64,000 nt of DNA. It comes from Mycobacterium sp. 852002-51961_SCH5331710. Lineage in GTDB: Bacteria > Actinomycetota > Actinomycetes > Mycobacteriales > Mycobacteriaceae. Positions within the stretch are counted from its first letter, which is position 1. Each line of letters begins with the position of its first letter. The stretch is from contig NZ_LZSQ01000100.1 in NCBI RefSeq assembly GCF_001665535.1, forward strand, positions 62,001 to 126,000, in the 5' to 3' direction. This document shows, one piece after another, positions 28,688-38,491 of the stretch. Both the position numbers and the translations under genes were made by a program. The notes below the pieces were generated by a model, which was not told the DNA's origin, did no database searches, and was given only the letters and a program-made list of their open reading frames with translations.

Positions 28688-30308
28688 GACGCGTCCCGAT
28701 GCTCAGCAGACCGCCCTCCTGCCCCCGATGAAGTGGAACGCCTGGGGCGATCCGGCCGAGGCGAAACCGCTGTCCGACGACATCCGGACGCTGCTCGAAC
28801 AGGCGCTCGGGGTCGAGGCGTCGGCCGGAGAAGAGCTCCAGGCCGAGCAGGTGCGGTTGCGGCCGTCGGCGCTGTCCGACGCGGACCGCGACGCGCTGGC
28901 CGGCATCGTCGGGCCGGACCACTGCCGCACCGACGAGCAGGGCCGGCTGCTGCGGGCCGGCGGAAAGTCCACCCTCGACCTGCTGCGCCGCCGCGACCCC
29001 GGTGAACAGGACGCACCGGATGCGGTGGTGCTGCCAGGCAGCGAGGACGAGATCGACGCGATCCTGCGTTTGTGCAGCGAGCACCGCATCGCGGTCGTGC
29101 CGTTCGGCGGCGGCACCAGCGTCGTCGGCGGACTCGACCCGCTCCGCGGCGACTTCCGCGCGGTGATCTCGCTGGACCTGCGTCGCCTCGACGAACTGCA
29201 CTTTCTCGACGAGGTCTCCGGCGAAGCCGAACTCGGCGCGGGACTGTCCGGGCCCGACGCCGAACGCCTGCTCGGCGCGCGCGGCTTCTCGCTCGGCCAT
29301 TTCCCGCAGAGCTTCCAGTTCGCCACCATCGGCGGCTTCGCTGCGACGCGGTCGTCGGGCCAGGACTCCGCAGGCTACGGCCGGTTCAACGACATGGTGC
29401 GCGGCCTGCGGGTCGTGACGCCGGTCGGCCTGCTGGACCTCGGCCGCGCCCCCGAGTCGGCGGCGGGACCGGATCTGCGGCAGCTGCTGATCGGCTCGGA
29501 GGGCGTACTGGGCGTCATCACCCGCGTGCGGGTGCGGGTGCACCCGGTCCCCACGGCCACCCGCTACGAGGCGTGGTCGTTCCCCGACTTCGCCACCGGC
29601 GCCGACGCGTTGCGCGCCGTCGTTCAGACCGGCACCGGCCCGACCGTGATCCGGCTGTCCGACGAGGCCGAGACCGGGGTGAACCTCGCGACCACCGAGA
29701 GCATCGGCGAGCAGCAGATCACCGGCGGGTGCCTGGCGATCACGGTGTTCGAGGGCACCGAAGCGCACGTCGCCAGTCGGCACTCGGAAACCCGGGCGGT
29801 TTTGGAGGCCGCGGGCGGCACCTCGCTCGGCGAGGAACCCGCTCGCGCATGGGAGCACGGCCGGTTCGGCGCGCCGTATCTGCGCGACTCGCTGCTGTCG
29901 GCGGGAGCGCTGTGCGAGACGTTGGAGACGGCCACGAACTGGTCCAACGTTCCGGCGCTCAAGGCGGCCGTCACCGAGGCGCTGACCAACGCGCTGACCG
30001 AAACCGGCACACCGTCGCTTGTGCTGTGCCACATTTCGCATGTGTATCCCACCGGCGCGTCGTTGTACTTCACGGTCGTGGCCGGGCAGCGGGGCAATCC
30101 GATCGAACAGTGGCGCAAGGCGAAAGCCGCGGCGTCCGACGCCATCATCCGCACCGGCGCCACCATCACCCACCACCACGCCGTCGGCGCCGACCACCGG
30201 CCGTGGATGCGCGACGAGATCGGCGACCTCGGCGTCGCGATCCTGCGCGCCGTCAAAGACACGCTCGACCCCGCGGGAATCCTCAACCCCGGCAAGCTGA
30301 TCCCATGA
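28686..30308 (+). CDS. FAD-binding oxidase, alkyl-DHAP-synthase-like (Rv2251-like)
   Basis: A 540-residue flavoprotein of the FAD-linked oxidase (PCMH/vanillyl-alcohol oxidase) family, with overall similarity to alkyldihydroxyacetonephosphate synthase. The FAD-binding loop is VVPFGGGTSVVGGLDPLRG (about residues 137-155), then IGGFAATRSSGQDSAGYGR, and the C-terminal HHHAVGADHRPWMRDEIGDL and DPAGILNPGKL. It probably acts in ether-lipid or glycerolipid metabolism, consistent with glpD on one side and a lipid kinase on the other. The stop overlaps the kinase start (ATGA). Confidence 0.88.
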   Translation: MTRPDAQQTALLPPMKWNAWGDPAEAKPLSDDIRTLLEQALGVEASAGEELQAEQVRLRPSALSDADRDALAGIVGPDHCRTDEQGRLLRAGGKSTLDLLRRRDPGEQDAPDAVVLPGSEDEIDAILRLCSEHRIAVVPFGGGTSVVGGLDPLRGDFRAVISLDLRRLDELHFLDEVSGEAELGAGLSGPDAERLLGARGFSLGHFPQSFQFATIGGFAATRSSGQDSAGYGRFNDMVRGLRVVTPVGLLDLGRAPESAAGPDLRQLLIGSEGVLGVITRVRVRVHPVPTATRYEAWSFPDFATGADALRAVVQTGTGPTVIRLSDEAETGVNLATTESIGEQQITGGCLAITVFEGTEAHVASRHSETRAVLEAAGGTSLGEEPARAWEHGRFGAPYLRDSLLSAGALCETLETATNWSNVPALKAAVTEALTNALTETGTPSLVLCHISHVYPTGASLYFTVVAGQRGNPIEQWRKAKAAASDAIIRTGATITHHHAVGADHRPWMRDEIGDLGVAILRAVKDTLDPAGILNPGKLIP

Positions 30309-31216
30309 CGGTCGGCGGCCGCATCACGATGCTGACCAACCCCGCCTCGGGGCACGGCAGCGCTCCCCATGCGGCCGAACGCGCTGTCGCCCAGTTCCAT
30401 CGGCGCGGCGTGGACGTCGTCGCGATCGCGGGCACCGACGCGGCGCATGCCCGCACCCTCGTCGAGGGTGCGCTCGAACGCGGGATGGACGCGCTGGTCG
30501 TCGTCGGCGGTGACGGCATCATCTCCCTTGCGCTGCAAGTGCTTGCGCAGTCCGACATACCGCTGGGCATCATCCCCGCCGGCACGGGCAACGACCACGC
30601 GCGCGAGTTCAAGATCCCGACACGCGATCCCGAGGCCGCCGCCGACGTGGTGGTCGACGGACTGGTTCAGGGCGCCCGGACCATCGACCTCGGCCACATC
30701 CGGAGCGCGGACGGCACGCAGAAGTGGTTCGGCACCGTGATGGCCGCCGGCTTCGACTCGCTGGTGACCGACCGGACCAACCGGATGCGGTGGCCGCACG
30801 GCCGAATGCGGTACAACCTCGCGATGGTCGCCGAGCTGTCGCAGTTGCGGCTCTTGCCGTTTCGGCTCTCGTTCGACGGCGCGGAGATGACGACCGAGCT
30901 GACGCTGGCGGCATTCGGCAACACTCGCAGCTACGGCGGCGGTATGCGGATCTGTCCGGGAGCCGACCCGACCGACGGTCTGCTCGACGCGACGATGGTG
31001 GCGTCGGCGTCGCGCACCCGGCTGATCCGGTTGTTTCCCACCGTGTTCAAGGGCACCCACGTCGACCTCGACGAGGTCCGCACCGCCCGCGCGAAGACCA
31101 TCACCGTCGACTCGCCCGGCATCAACGCCTACGCCGACGGCGAGTACATGTGCCCGCTACCGGTCGAGGTGTCGGCCGTCCCGGGCGCGCTGCGGATCCT
31201 CACGCCTCAGTTGTAG
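30305..31216 (+). CDS. Diacylglycerol-kinase-family lipid kinase (Rv2252-like)
   Basis: A 303-residue DAGK/YegS-type lipid kinase. It starts MTVGGRITMLTNPASGHG and carries the nucleotide-binding VVVGGDGIISLALQVL, the GIIPAGTGNDHAREF loop and the C-terminal INAYADGEYMCPLPVEVSAV. The M. tuberculosis counterpart phosphorylates diacylglycerol and is linked to phosphatidylinositol mannoside synthesis. ATGA coupling to the preceding oxidase gives a two-gene lipid operon under the predicted TetR operator. Confidence 0.92.
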   Translation: MTVGGRITMLTNPASGHGSAPHAAERAVAQFHRRGVDVVAIAGTDAAHARTLVEGALERGMDALVVVGGDGIISLALQVLAQSDIPLGIIPAGTGNDHAREFKIPTRDPEAAADVVVDGLVQGARTIDLGHIRSADGTQKWFGTVMAAGFDSLVTDRTNRMRWPHGRMRYNLAMVAELSQLRLLPFRLSFDGAEMTTELTLAAFGNTRSYGGGMRICPGADPTDGLLDATMVASASRTRLIRLFPTVFKGTHVDLDEVRTARAKTITVDSPGINAYADGEYMCPLPVEVSAVPGALRILTPQL

Positions 31217-31245
31217 CGCCGACCTTCTACCGCGAGCACCTCCTA

Positions 31246-31309
31246 CCGCGAGCAGACGCATAACTGCCCAAATTTCGCCGAAACTGGGCAGGTTTGCGTC
31301 TGTTCGCGG
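31246..31309. repeat. Long imperfect palindrome between convergent genes
   Basis: The 64-base element folds on itself with an axis near 31277. CCGCGAGCAGACGCA on the left pairs with TGCGTCTGTTCGCGG on the right with one G-T wobble, followed by a further ACTGCCCA/TGGGCAG block; about 25 of 31 positions pair. A partial copy of the outer motif (TACCGCGAGCA) also occurs at 31230. It separates the stops of the lipid kinase and DUF3145 genes, so it may end transcription from both sides. Similar GCAGACGCA-type palindromes are, from memory, dispersed in mycobacterial intergenic regions. Confidence 0.75.
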
Positions 31310-31345
31310 GAGAGAGTTACCCGACTCCCGGCTGAATGTCGTCGG

Positions 31346-31858
31346 CTACCCGACTCCGCGGCTCAGCCAGCTGACCTCCGCGCCCGCACCGCCGTCGCGG
31401 TACGGCTCCAACGCCTCGTCCCACGCGGTGCCCAGCACCGAATCCAGCTCGGCGGCGAGCGTGTCGGCACCGGACGCCATCAGCGCGCGCAGCCGCATCT
31501 CGCCGACGATCACGTCGCCGTTGGCGCTCATCGATCCGCTCCACAGGCCGAGCTGAGGCGTGTGGCACCAGCGGTGACCGTCGACGCCGGGACTGGGATC
31601 CTCGGTGACCTCGAACCGCAGCACCGACCACGAGCGCAGCGCGCTCGCCAGCGCGGCGCCGGTCCCGACGGGACCGACCCAGTTGGTGACGGCGCGGAGT
31701 TGTCCGGGCATGGCCGGCTGCGGCGTCCACTTCAGGTTCGCCCTCGCCTGAAGGGTCGACGACAACGCCCACTCGACATGCGGGCACACCGCAGCGGGTG
31801 ACGCGTGGATGTAGACCACGCCCGTCGTCGCTTCGGCGAACTGGTTCGACGCACGCAT
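31346..31858 (-). CDS. DUF3145 protein
   Basis: A 170-residue protein of the actinobacterial DUF3145 family: MRASNQFAEATTGVVYIHAS, AVCPHVEWALSSTLQARANLK, WSVLRFEVTEDPSPGVDGHR. Its function is unknown. The ATG at 31858 is chosen over a longer open frame because GAAGGAG lies 6 bases upstream and family members start with this sequence. It is followed by the long palindrome. Confidence 0.92.
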   Translation of the reverse strand: MRASNQFAEATTGVVYIHASPAAVCPHVEWALSSTLQARANLKWTPQPAMPGQLRAVTNWVGPVGTGAALASALRSWSVLRFEVTEDPSPGVDGHRWCHTPQLGLWSGSMSANGDVIVGEMRLRALMASGADTLAAELDSVLGTAWDEALEPYRDGGAGAEVSWLSRGVG

Positions 31859-31976
31859 TTGCCACTCCTTCGGCTCCACGAGGGACGTCTTCCCCAAGCG
31901 GCCTCTTGGATCCGAAACTTCCGCAGCAAAATATGTGTCGTGCGTGTCTATTGTGCCTTGTGAGGCGCCTGTTGCG

Positions 31977-32801
31977 CTAGTCTGCGGCAAATTCTCTCAG
32001 GACTTCGTCAGACAAAGCCCGCCACCGCTCGTACGCCCAGTCGCCGAAATCGCGGTCGGTGAGCACGACGAGCGCCAGATCAGCGCCCGGATCGACCCAC
32101 AAAAACGTCCCTGACTGGCCGAAATGCCCGAATGTGCGCTCGGAGTTCGCCTCGCCCGTCCAGTGCGGGGACTTGCCGTCGCGGATCTCGAAACCCAGCC
32201 CCCAGTCGTTGGGCCGCTGCACGCCGAATCCGGGCAGCACCCCGTCCAGACCGGGAAACTGCACCGATATCGCCTCGGCATGCAGCTGCTCGGACACCGT
32301 GGCCGGCTGCAGTAGGTCCCCGGCGAAGGCCGCCAAATCGGCCACCGTGGAAGTCGCGCCGTATCCCGCGGCGGCCGCACCGCCGTCGAGCGCGCTGTCG
32401 GTCATGCCCAGCGGTTCGAACACCGCTTCGGTCAGGTACCGGTCGAACGCGATGTCGGTCGCCTTCTCGAGCGTCTCGGCGAGCACGCCGAACCCGTAGT
32501 TCGAGTACACGCGGCGGGTCCCGGGTTCGGCCATCGTCTCCGCCGAGCGCATCGAGTATCCGGACGCGTGCGCGAGCAGGTGACGCACCGTCGACCCGGG
32601 CGGGCCCGCCTCGGTGTCGAGTTCGACGGCGCCCTCCTCGACGCCGACGTGCAGGGCTCGCGCGGCCAGCGGCTTGGTAACCGATGCCAGCGGAAAGCGG
32701 CGCCGTTGGTCGCCGTGCTCGGCCAGCACCCCGGAGGGGCCGATGACCGCCGCGGCCGCGTTGTCGACCGGCCAGTCGGTCATGGCATCCAGGGCGCTCA
32801 T
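31977..32801 (-). CDS. Serine hydrolase, beta-lactamase/esterase class C fold
   Basis: A 274-residue protein with the three motifs of the class C beta-lactamase/esterase fold: SVTK (Ser40, Lys43), YSN (Tyr99-Asn101) and HFGQSGT near residue 230. There is no signal peptide, so it should be a cytoplasmic esterase or peptidase rather than a secreted beta-lactamase. The substrate is unknown. It lies 10 bases after the methyltransferase gene on the same strand, possibly one operon. Confidence 0.88.
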   Translation of the reverse strand: MSALDAMTDWPVDNAAAAVIGPSGVLAEHGDQRRRFPLASVTKPLAARALHVGVEEGAVELDTEAGPPGSTVRHLLAHASGYSMRSAETMAEPGTRRVYSNYGFGVLAETLEKATDIAFDRYLTEAVFEPLGMTDSALDGGAAAAGYGATSTVADLAAFAGDLLQPATVSEQLHAEAISVQFPGLDGVLPGFGVQRPNDWGLGFEIRDGKSPHWTGEANSERTFGHFGQSGTFLWVDPGADLALVVLTDRDFGDWAYERWRALSDEVLREFAAD

Positions 32802-32811
32802 CGCGCCGAGC

Positions 32812-33888
32812 CTACTTGCGCGCGATGTAGTAGCTGTTGATCGGATCCGACTCGATCTCGCGCACCTCGACGTGGTCGAAGCCGGCCTCGGCGAGCATCG
32901 ACGCGGCGAGTTGATGACCCCAGCATGTTCCCAGCCCCGCGCCGTCCAGCCCGAGCGACACCGTCATGCAGTGCATCGTCGACACCGTGTAGAGGTACGT
33001 GGCCAGGGGCACACCGACGTTGTCTTCCAGTCGGCTCGACGCCTTGACGTCGACCATGAGGAAGGTTCCACCCGGCCGCAGCGCCCGGTAGATGTTCGCC
33101 AACACCGCCGCCGGTGCGGCCTGGTCGTGGATGGCGTCGAAAACCGTTATCACATCGTAACTTTCGGCCATGTCCAGTTCGGCGACGTCAGCGGCGACGA
33201 AGTCGGCGTTGGTCAGTCCGAGGCGGGCCGCCTCCGCACGACCCGCGGCCAGGCCCTCGTCGCTGAAATCGATGCCGGTGAACCGGCTCGCCGGGAACGC
33301 CTGCGCCATCAGGTTGATCGCGTGCCCGCTGCCGCAGCCGATGTCGGCGACGTCGGCGCCCTCGCGCAGCCGTTCCGGCAGTCCGTCGGCCATCGGCAGG
33401 ATGACGTCGACGAGCGCGGCGTCGAACACCTCACCGCTCTCCTCGGCCATCAGGGTGTGGAACCGCGGATACTCGCTGTACGACAACCCACCGCCGTTGC
33501 GGAAGCAGCCGATGATCTTCTGCTCGACCTCGGCGAGCAGCGGGATGAACTGCGCCACCCGCGCGAGGTTGTCCGGTCCGGCGGCGCGGGTCAACACCGC
33601 CGCGCGGTGCTGCGGCAGCGAGTACGTGCCCGCCGCCGGGTCGTAGTCGACCACCCCGGCGGTGACGACGCCGCCGAGCCACTCCCGCACGTAGCGTTCG
33701 TTCAACCCTGCGGCCGCGGCGATCTGTGCGCTGTTGCCCGGCGCCGACGCGGCCATGGTGTCCCACAATCCGGTCTGATGGCCGATCGACATCAACAGCG
33801 CCAGGCTGGCGTTGTCGATGGCGGCCACCATCCGCGCGGCGAACTCATCGGTGGTGTCGGAGGCTGGTCTGTGGTCGATATCCGTCAT
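32812..33888 (-). CDS. Class I SAM-dependent methyltransferase
   Basis: A 358-residue enzyme with an N-terminal winged-helix dimerisation domain ([40 protein letters not shown]) and a C-terminal Rossmann methyltransferase domain whose SAM motif is [20 protein letters not shown] (about residues 190-210), then [15 protein letters not shown] and [11 protein letters not shown]. This layout is seen in small-molecule and quinone methyltransferases. GGAAGGA lies 8 bases upstream of the chosen ATG; the frame extends upstream without support. Confidence 0.88.
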   Translation of the reverse strand: MTDIDHRPASDTTDEFAARMVAAIDNASLALLMSIGHQTGLWDTMAASAPGNSAQIAAAAGLNERYVREWLGGVVTAGVVDYDPAAGTYSLPQHRAAVLTRAAGPDNLARVAQFIPLLAEVEQKIIGCFRNGGGLSYSEYPRFHTLMAEESGEVFDAALVDVILPMADGLPERLREGADVADIGCGSGHAINLMAQAFPASRFTGIDFSDEGLAAGRAEAARLGLTNADFVAADVAELDMAESYDVITVFDAIHDQAAPAAVLANIYRALRPGGTFLMVDVKASSRLEDNVGVPLATYLYTVSTMHCMTVSLGLDGAGLGTCWGHQLAASMLAEAGFDHVEVREIESDPINSYYIARK

Positions 33889-33956
33889 CGCGGTGTCCTT
33901 CCGGCGTGCTGACACTCCCATTGCACAACGGACTCCGACGCCGGGCGGTTCAACCG

Positions 33957-34733
33957 TCAAATCAGTTCGACCGATCTCTTGGCCAGCCCCATCCAGTAGC
34001 CGTCTATCACCTGTCGCGCCCGCTGACCGGGGTCGCGCGACGCGCCGAGCGCGACGAACAGCGGCGACCAGTGCTCGATCGTCGGATGCGCGTACGGCAT
34101 GCCCGGCGCGCGGTGACGGAAGTCGATCAGCGCGTCGACGTCGCCCGCGGCGAACGCCTCGGCGGCCCACCGGTCGAACTCCGTCGACCAGTCCGGTGGC
34201 TCCGCGGCCGGCGACGGGTCGTCGAGGAACGGCAGACCGTGTGTGGTGAAGCCGGATCCGATGATCAGCACGCCCTCGTCGCGCAGCGGCCGCAGCCGCG
34301 AGCCCAGTGTCAGCAGTGCCTGGGGATCGAGCGTCGGCATCGAGATCTGCAGCACCGGGATGTCGGCGTCGGGATACATCACGGTCAGCGGAACGTACGC
34401 GCCGTGGTCGAGCCTGCGGTCGGGATCGTGGCGCACCGGCTGGTCGGACAACAACGCCTCGACGGCCGCGGCCAGGTCGACGGCGCCCGGCGCGTCATAG
34501 GTGGTCTGGTAGTAGCGGTCCGGGAAACCCCAGAAGTCGTAGGTCAGCGGGGTCCGCGCCGACGTCGACCCGATTGTGAGCGGCGCGGACTCCCAGTGGG
34601 CCGACACCACGAGGATCGCCGCCGGCCGCGGCAGCTCTACCGCCCACGCCGCCAACTGGCTCACCCACAACTCGTCGTCGACGAGCGGCGGCGCTCCGTG
34701 GGAGAGGAACAGCGCGGGAAGCGAATCGGTCAT
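33957..34733 (-). CDS. DODA/LigB-type extradiol ring-cleavage dioxygenase
   Basis: A 258-residue member of the class III extradiol dioxygenase family (DODA/YgiD). Metal-ligand His residues are in [17 protein letters not shown] and [14 protein letters not shown]; a further His is in [12 protein letters not shown]. The family cleaves catechol-type rings, as in 4,5-DOPA; the natural substrate here is unknown. It is divergent from mscR with a 37-base gap. Confidence 0.88.
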   Translation of the reverse strand: MTDSLPALFLSHGAPPLVDDELWVSQLAAWAVELPRPAAILVVSAHWESAPLTIGSTSARTPLTYDFWGFPDRYYQTTYDAPGAVDLAAAVEALLSDQPVRHDPDRRLDHGAYVPLTVMYPDADIPVLQISMPTLDPQALLTLGSRLRPLRDEGVLIIGSGFTTHGLPFLDDPSPAAEPPDWSTEFDRWAAEAFAAGDVDALIDFRHRAPGMPYAHPTIEHWSPLFVALGASRDPGQRARQVIDGYWMGLAKRSVELI

Positions 34734-34758
34734 ATGACGAGTGTTCCCCCTCAGCCGT

Positions 34759-34764
34759 TAGGTT
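34759..34764 (+). promoter_or_regulatory. -10 box of a probable leaderless mscR promoter
   Basis: TAGGTT (TANNNT) followed by GTACGC and the ATG at 34771; the 6-nt gap fits a leaderless start. Confidence 0.45.
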
Positions 34765-34770
34765 GTACGC

Positions 34771-35871
34771 ATGAGTCAAACGGTGCGCGGAGTGATCTCA
34801 CGCAAGAAGGGTGAGCCAGTCGAGGTCGTGGACGTCGTGATCCCCGACCCCGGTCCGGGTGAGGTGGTGGTCGACATCATCGCCTGCGGGGTCTGCCACA
34901 CCGACCTGACCTACCGCGAGGGCGGTATCAACGACGAGTTCCCGTTCCTGCTGGGCCATGAGGCCGCGGGCACCGTCGAGTCCATCGGCGTCGGGGTCAC
35001 CAACGTCGAGCCCGGCGACTTCGTGATCCTGAACTGGCGCGCGGTCTGCGGCCAGTGTCGGGCCTGCAAACGCGGTCGTCCGCACCTGTGTTTCAACACC
35101 CACAACGCCGCGCAGAAGATGACGCTGACCGACGGCACGGAGCTGACCCCGGCCCTGGGCATCGGCGCGTTCGCCGACAAGACGCTCGTGCACGAAGGCC
35201 AGTGCACCAAGGTCGATCCCGCCGCCGACCCGGCCGTCGCCGGCCTGCTGGGCTGCGGCGTGATGGCGGGACTGGGCGCGGCGGTCAACACCGGCGCCGT
35301 CGGCCGCGATGACACGGTCGCGGTGATCGGCTGCGGCGGCGTCGGCGACGCGGCCATCGCGGGTGCGCGACTGGTCGGCGCCAAGCGCATCATCGCCGTC
35401 GACACCGACGACAGGAAGCTGGACTGGGCGCGCGACTTCGGCGCGACCCACACCATCAACGCCCGCGAACTCGACCCGGTGGAGACGATCCAGGATCTCA
35501 CCGACGGGTTCGGCGCCGACGTGGTCATCGACGCCGTCGGCAGACCCGAGACCTGGAAACAGGCGTTCTACGCCAGAGACCTGGCCGGAACCGTTGTGCT
35601 GGTGGGTGTTCCGACACCGGACATGACGCTGGAGATGCCGCTGATCGACTTCTTCTCCCGCGGCGGTTCGCTGAAGTCGTCGTGGTACGGCGACTGCCTG
35701 CCGGAACGCGACTTCCCCACCCTGATCAGCCTCTACCTGCAGGGTCGGCTGCCGCTGGACAAGTTCGTCACCGAACGCATCGGTATCGACGACGTCGAGG
35801 AGGCGTTCCACAAAATGCACGGCGGCTCCGAAACAGACCCGGTGCTCCGATCGGTGGTGGTGTTGAAATGA
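34771..35871 (+). CDS. mscR: S-(hydroxymethyl)mycothiol dehydrogenase MscR
   Basis: A 366-residue zinc-dependent class III-type alcohol dehydrogenase that oxidises the formaldehyde-mycothiol adduct and also reduces S-nitrosomycothiol. Catalytic zinc ligands are in CGVCHTDL and GHEAAG, structural zinc Cys residues are in [15 protein letters not shown], and the NAD motif is [20 protein letters not shown]. Its stop overlaps the start of the MBL hydrolase (ATGA), reflecting a two-gene detoxification operon conserved as Rv2259-Rv2260. Confidence 0.95.
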   Translation: MSQTVRGVISRKKGEPVEVVDVVIPDPGPGEVVVDIIACGVCHTDLTYREGGINDEFPFLLGHEAAGTVESIGVGVTNVEPGDFVILNWRAVCGQCRACKRGRPHLCFNTHNAAQKMTLTDGTELTPALGIGAFADKTLVHEGQCTKVDPAADPAVAGLLGCGVMAGLGAAVNTGAVGRDDTVAVIGCGGVGDAAIAGARLVGAKRIIAVDTDDRKLDWARDFGATHTINARELDPVETIQDLTDGFGADVVIDAVGRPETWKQAFYARDLAGTVVLVGVPTPDMTLEMPLIDFFSRGGSLKSSWYGDCLPERDFPTLISLYLQGRLPLDKFVTERIGIDDVEEAFHKMHGGSETDPVLRSVVVLK

Positions 35872-36497
35872 ACGGCGGACCGATCGGCCGGGTGGTCACG
35901 CACGGCACATTCGAACTCGACGGCGGCAGTTGGGAAGTCGACAACAACATCTGGATCGTAGGCGACGACTCCGAGGTGATCGTCTTCGACGCCGCACACG
36001 ATGCGGGGCCGATCGTCAACGCCGTCGGCGGCAGGCACGTGGTGGCGGTCGTCTGCACGCACGGGCACAACGACCATGTGACGGTCGCGCCCGAGCTGGG
36101 CCAAGCGCTCGACGCCCCGGTGCTGATGCACCCGGCCGATGACGTGCTGTGGCGAATGACACACCCGGACAGCGACTTCCGCACCGTCGCCGACGGCGAC
36201 ACCCTGCGGGTGGCGGGCACCGAGCTGCGCGCCCTGCACACCCCGGGTCACTCGCCGGGTTCGGTGTGTTGGCACGCGCCCGAGCTGAACGCGGTGTTCT
36301 CCGGCGACACCCTGTTCCAGGGCGGTCCCGGCGCGACGGGGCGGTCGTTCTCCGACTTCCCCACCATCCTCGAGTCGATCTCGGGCAGGTTGGGGAAGCT
36401 ACCCAGCGAGACCGTCGTCTACACCGGTCACGGCGATTCGACCACCATCGGTGACGAGCTCGTCAACTACGACGAGTGGGTGGCCCGCGGGCACTAG
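35868..36497 (+). CDS. MBL-fold metallohydrolase (Rv2260-like)
   Basis: A 209-residue metallo-beta-lactamase-fold hydrolase of the glyoxalase II type. The metal-binding HxHxDH motif is CTHGHNDHV (His65, His67, Asp69, His70), with further ligands in [17 protein letters not shown] and VYTGHG. Coupled to mscR by ATGA, so it probably hydrolyses the mycothiol thioester formed from formaldehyde (inference). Its stop abuts the stop of the convergent SHOCT gene with no gap. Confidence 0.92.
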   Translation: MNGGPIGRVVTHGTFELDGGSWEVDNNIWIVGDDSEVIVFDAAHDAGPIVNAVGGRHVVAVVCTHGHNDHVTVAPELGQALDAPVLMHPADDVLWRMTHPDSDFRTVADGDTLRVAGTELRALHTPGHSPGSVCWHAPELNAVFSGDTLFQGGPGATGRSFSDFPTILESISGRLGKLPSETVVYTGHGDSTTIGDELVNYDEWVARGH

Positions 36498-37262
36498 CTA
36501 GTTCCCGCGCGAACCCGTGCCCCACTTCAGGATTCGGCGCTTCTCCGCCTCGAACTCGGCCTCGCTCAACGCCCCCGAATCCCGAAGGGCGGCCAGCTGC
36601 TTGAGCTGCTCGAGCCGCACGCCCGACTCATCCGGCTGGTAGGCCGACGCGGGGCGTGACACCGCGTGAAGCCTCGGTGGCCCGTCCACGTCGACGACCT
36701 CCTCCGGCGCCAGTGGCCGCGCGGCCTTGGCCGCCCGTGCCGACCAGAACAGCGCCACGATGAGCCCGAGCAGGCCGAGCGCGGCCAACCCGCCGCAAGC
36801 CCACGCCAGCCAGCCGTACGTGCTGCCGTGCCCGAAGGCCAGCCGCGGGTTGATGTATCCGTTGACGCTGCCGTCGGTCGAGACACGATACGTGCCTGGC
36901 TCGGCGATCTGCGCAACCCAGATCCGCACGTGTGTGTCGCTGTTCACGGTGGTTGTCCCACCGATACTTTCGGTCACCGGCGGATCGGCGACCCCGTCGG
37001 GTGCGTCGATGTTGACGCTGATCGCCGGGATCGGGAACCCACTCGTCGGCTGGCCGGTGGTCAGGGTGCGGAAACTGACCGTCACCTCACCCGCGGGCAA
37101 CTCGATGCTCTCGGCGCCCGGGATCGGGACCTCGCCGTAGGCGTCGAAATCGTCGAGGACGAACGCGTTGAGCACCAGGGTGACGATGAAACCGGCGACG
37201 GAGATCACGAGCGTCAACACGGAGACGACGACGGCGACGCGCGGGCCGGTCCTTCCGCTCAT
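36498..37262 (-). CDS. Membrane protein with C-terminal SHOCT motif
   Basis: A 254-residue protein: N-terminal transmembrane helix (about residues 9-33), an extracytoplasmic beta-rich domain (to about 150), a second helix (about 152-175) and a cytoplasmic tail ending in a SHOCT-type helical hairpin, LEQLKQLAALRDSGALSEAE followed by FEAEKRRIL. SHOCT motifs are thought to mediate oligomerisation. The function is unknown. The start is placed at the ATG reading MSGRTGPRVAVVV; a much longer open frame upstream has shadow-like composition. Confidence 0.82.
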   Translation of the reverse strand: MSGRTGPRVAVVVSVLTLVISVAGFIVTLVLNAFVLDDFDAYGEVPIPGAESIELPAGEVTVSFRTLTTGQPTSGFPIPAISVNIDAPDGVADPPVTESIGGTTTVNSDTHVRIWVAQIAEPGTYRVSTDGSVNGYINPRLAFGHGSTYGWLAWACGGLAALGLLGLIVALFWSARAAKAARPLAPEEVVDVDGPPRLHAVSRPASAYQPDESGVRLEQLKQLAALRDSGALSEAEFEAEKRRILKWGTGSRGN

Positions 37263-37398
37263 GGGCAGAGTTTGGCATGCCCGAGTGCGCGTGGCGTGCT
37301 GTTGCGGCGGATAGGTCGACCTCCGTCGGCGTCGGCGGCCAACGGGGACTACCGTCGGAGTGGACCGAATCTGTTGTCCGCACGTCACGGAGGTCGCG

Positions 37399-38487
37399 AT
37401 GCCCGAATCCAGCATCGTCGTGCGGCCCGAGCCGATGGAGAGCGGGTCGTACACGGCCGGTTCGCGTCTACAGGCCGCCGGCCTGCAGGGCGCGATCAAG
37501 CTCTTCGAGGAGGCGGCCGCGGCCGTACCGGTCCCGCGGCTGCCGCAACCGTTCGTCATCGCCGACTACGGCGCGTCGACCGGTCACAACTCGCTCCTGC
37601 CGATCTGCGCCGCAATCGCGGTGCTGCGCAAGCGGACCCGCACCGACCAGCCCACCCTCGTCGTGCACACCGATGTGCCGGAGAACGACTTCACCGCGCT
37701 GTTCCGCACGCTCGCCGAGGATCCGGACACCTATTTGAGCAAGGATTCCGCGGCTTTCGCCTCGGCGATCGGCCGGTCCTTCTACTCGCAGATCATGCCG
37801 TCGAGCAGCGTGAACCTGGGGTGGAGTTCGTGGGCGATCCATTGGCTCAGCCGTGTCCCCGCGCCGATCCCCGACCATGTGCACGTGGCGTACAGCCGCG
37901 ACGAGAGCGTGCGCGCCGCGTACGCCCGGCAGGCCGCCACCGACTGGCACGAGTTCATCGCGTTCCGCGGCCGTGAACTGCGTCGCGGCGGGCGTCTGGT
38001 CGTGATGACGACCGCGGTCGACGAGAACGGGGACATGGGTTACCGATCGGTGCTCAACGCGCTCGCCGACGCGATCGGCGAGTTGGCCGCGCAGGGGTTG
38101 CTGACGGCCGATGAGGTGCGCCGGATGGGCATCCCGATCGTCGGCAGGCGGGAACAGGATTTCCTGGCGCCGTTCGCACCGAAGGGCCGCTTCGAACAGC
38201 TCGAGATCGAGCACCTCGAGATCTTCAACGCCGAGGACCGTTTCTGGCAGCAGTACCAGCTCGACGGCAACGCAACGGCTTTCGGTGCGCAATGGGCGTC
38301 GTTCGCCAGGGCGTCGGTGTTCCCCGTGCTGGCGACCGCACTCGAGGGTGGTGCCGCCGATCCGCGGTCGGGTCAGTTCTTCGATCGCCTCGAGACCGGT
38401 CTCGCGGCTCGGTTGGCCGCGGCTCCCGAGCAGACCCAGATCCCGATGGCGCACCTGGTGTTGACCAAGCGGCCGAGGACGCCCTGA
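37399..38487 (+). CDS. SABATH-type carboxyl methyltransferase
   Basis: A 362-residue protein of the SAM-dependent carboxyl methyltransferase (SABATH, plant salicylate/jasmonate methyltransferase) family. SAM-binding segment is IADYGASTGHNSLLPICAA, with SVNLGWSSWAIHWLS and the long C-terminal helical cap. Mycobacterial members may methylate small carboxylic or fatty acids; the substrate is unknown. CGGAGG lies 5 bases before the chosen ATG (MPESSIVVRP); an in-frame GTG 39 bases upstream is less likely. Confidence 0.88.
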   Translation: MPESSIVVRPEPMESGSYTAGSRLQAAGLQGAIKLFEEAAAAVPVPRLPQPFVIADYGASTGHNSLLPICAAIAVLRKRTRTDQPTLVVHTDVPENDFTALFRTLAEDPDTYLSKDSAAFASAIGRSFYSQIMPSSSVNLGWSSWAIHWLSRVPAPIPDHVHVAYSRDESVRAAYARQAATDWHEFIAFRGRELRRGGRLVVMTTAVDENGDMGYRSVLNALADAIGELAAQGLLTADEVRRMGIPIVGRREQDFLAPFAPKGRFEQLEIEHLEIFNAEDRFWQQYQLDGNATAFGAQWASFARASVFPVLATALEGGAADPRSGQFFDRLETGLAARLAAAPEQTQIPMAHLVLTKRPRTP

Positions 38488-38491
38488 GCCG

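Noticed and set aside
36498..37559. Longer start for the SHOCT membrane protein at 37559
   Set aside because: The extra 99 codons overlap the promoter and start of the divergent methyltransferase and read as Arg-rich shadow sequence; the ATG at 37262 starts a normal membrane helix.
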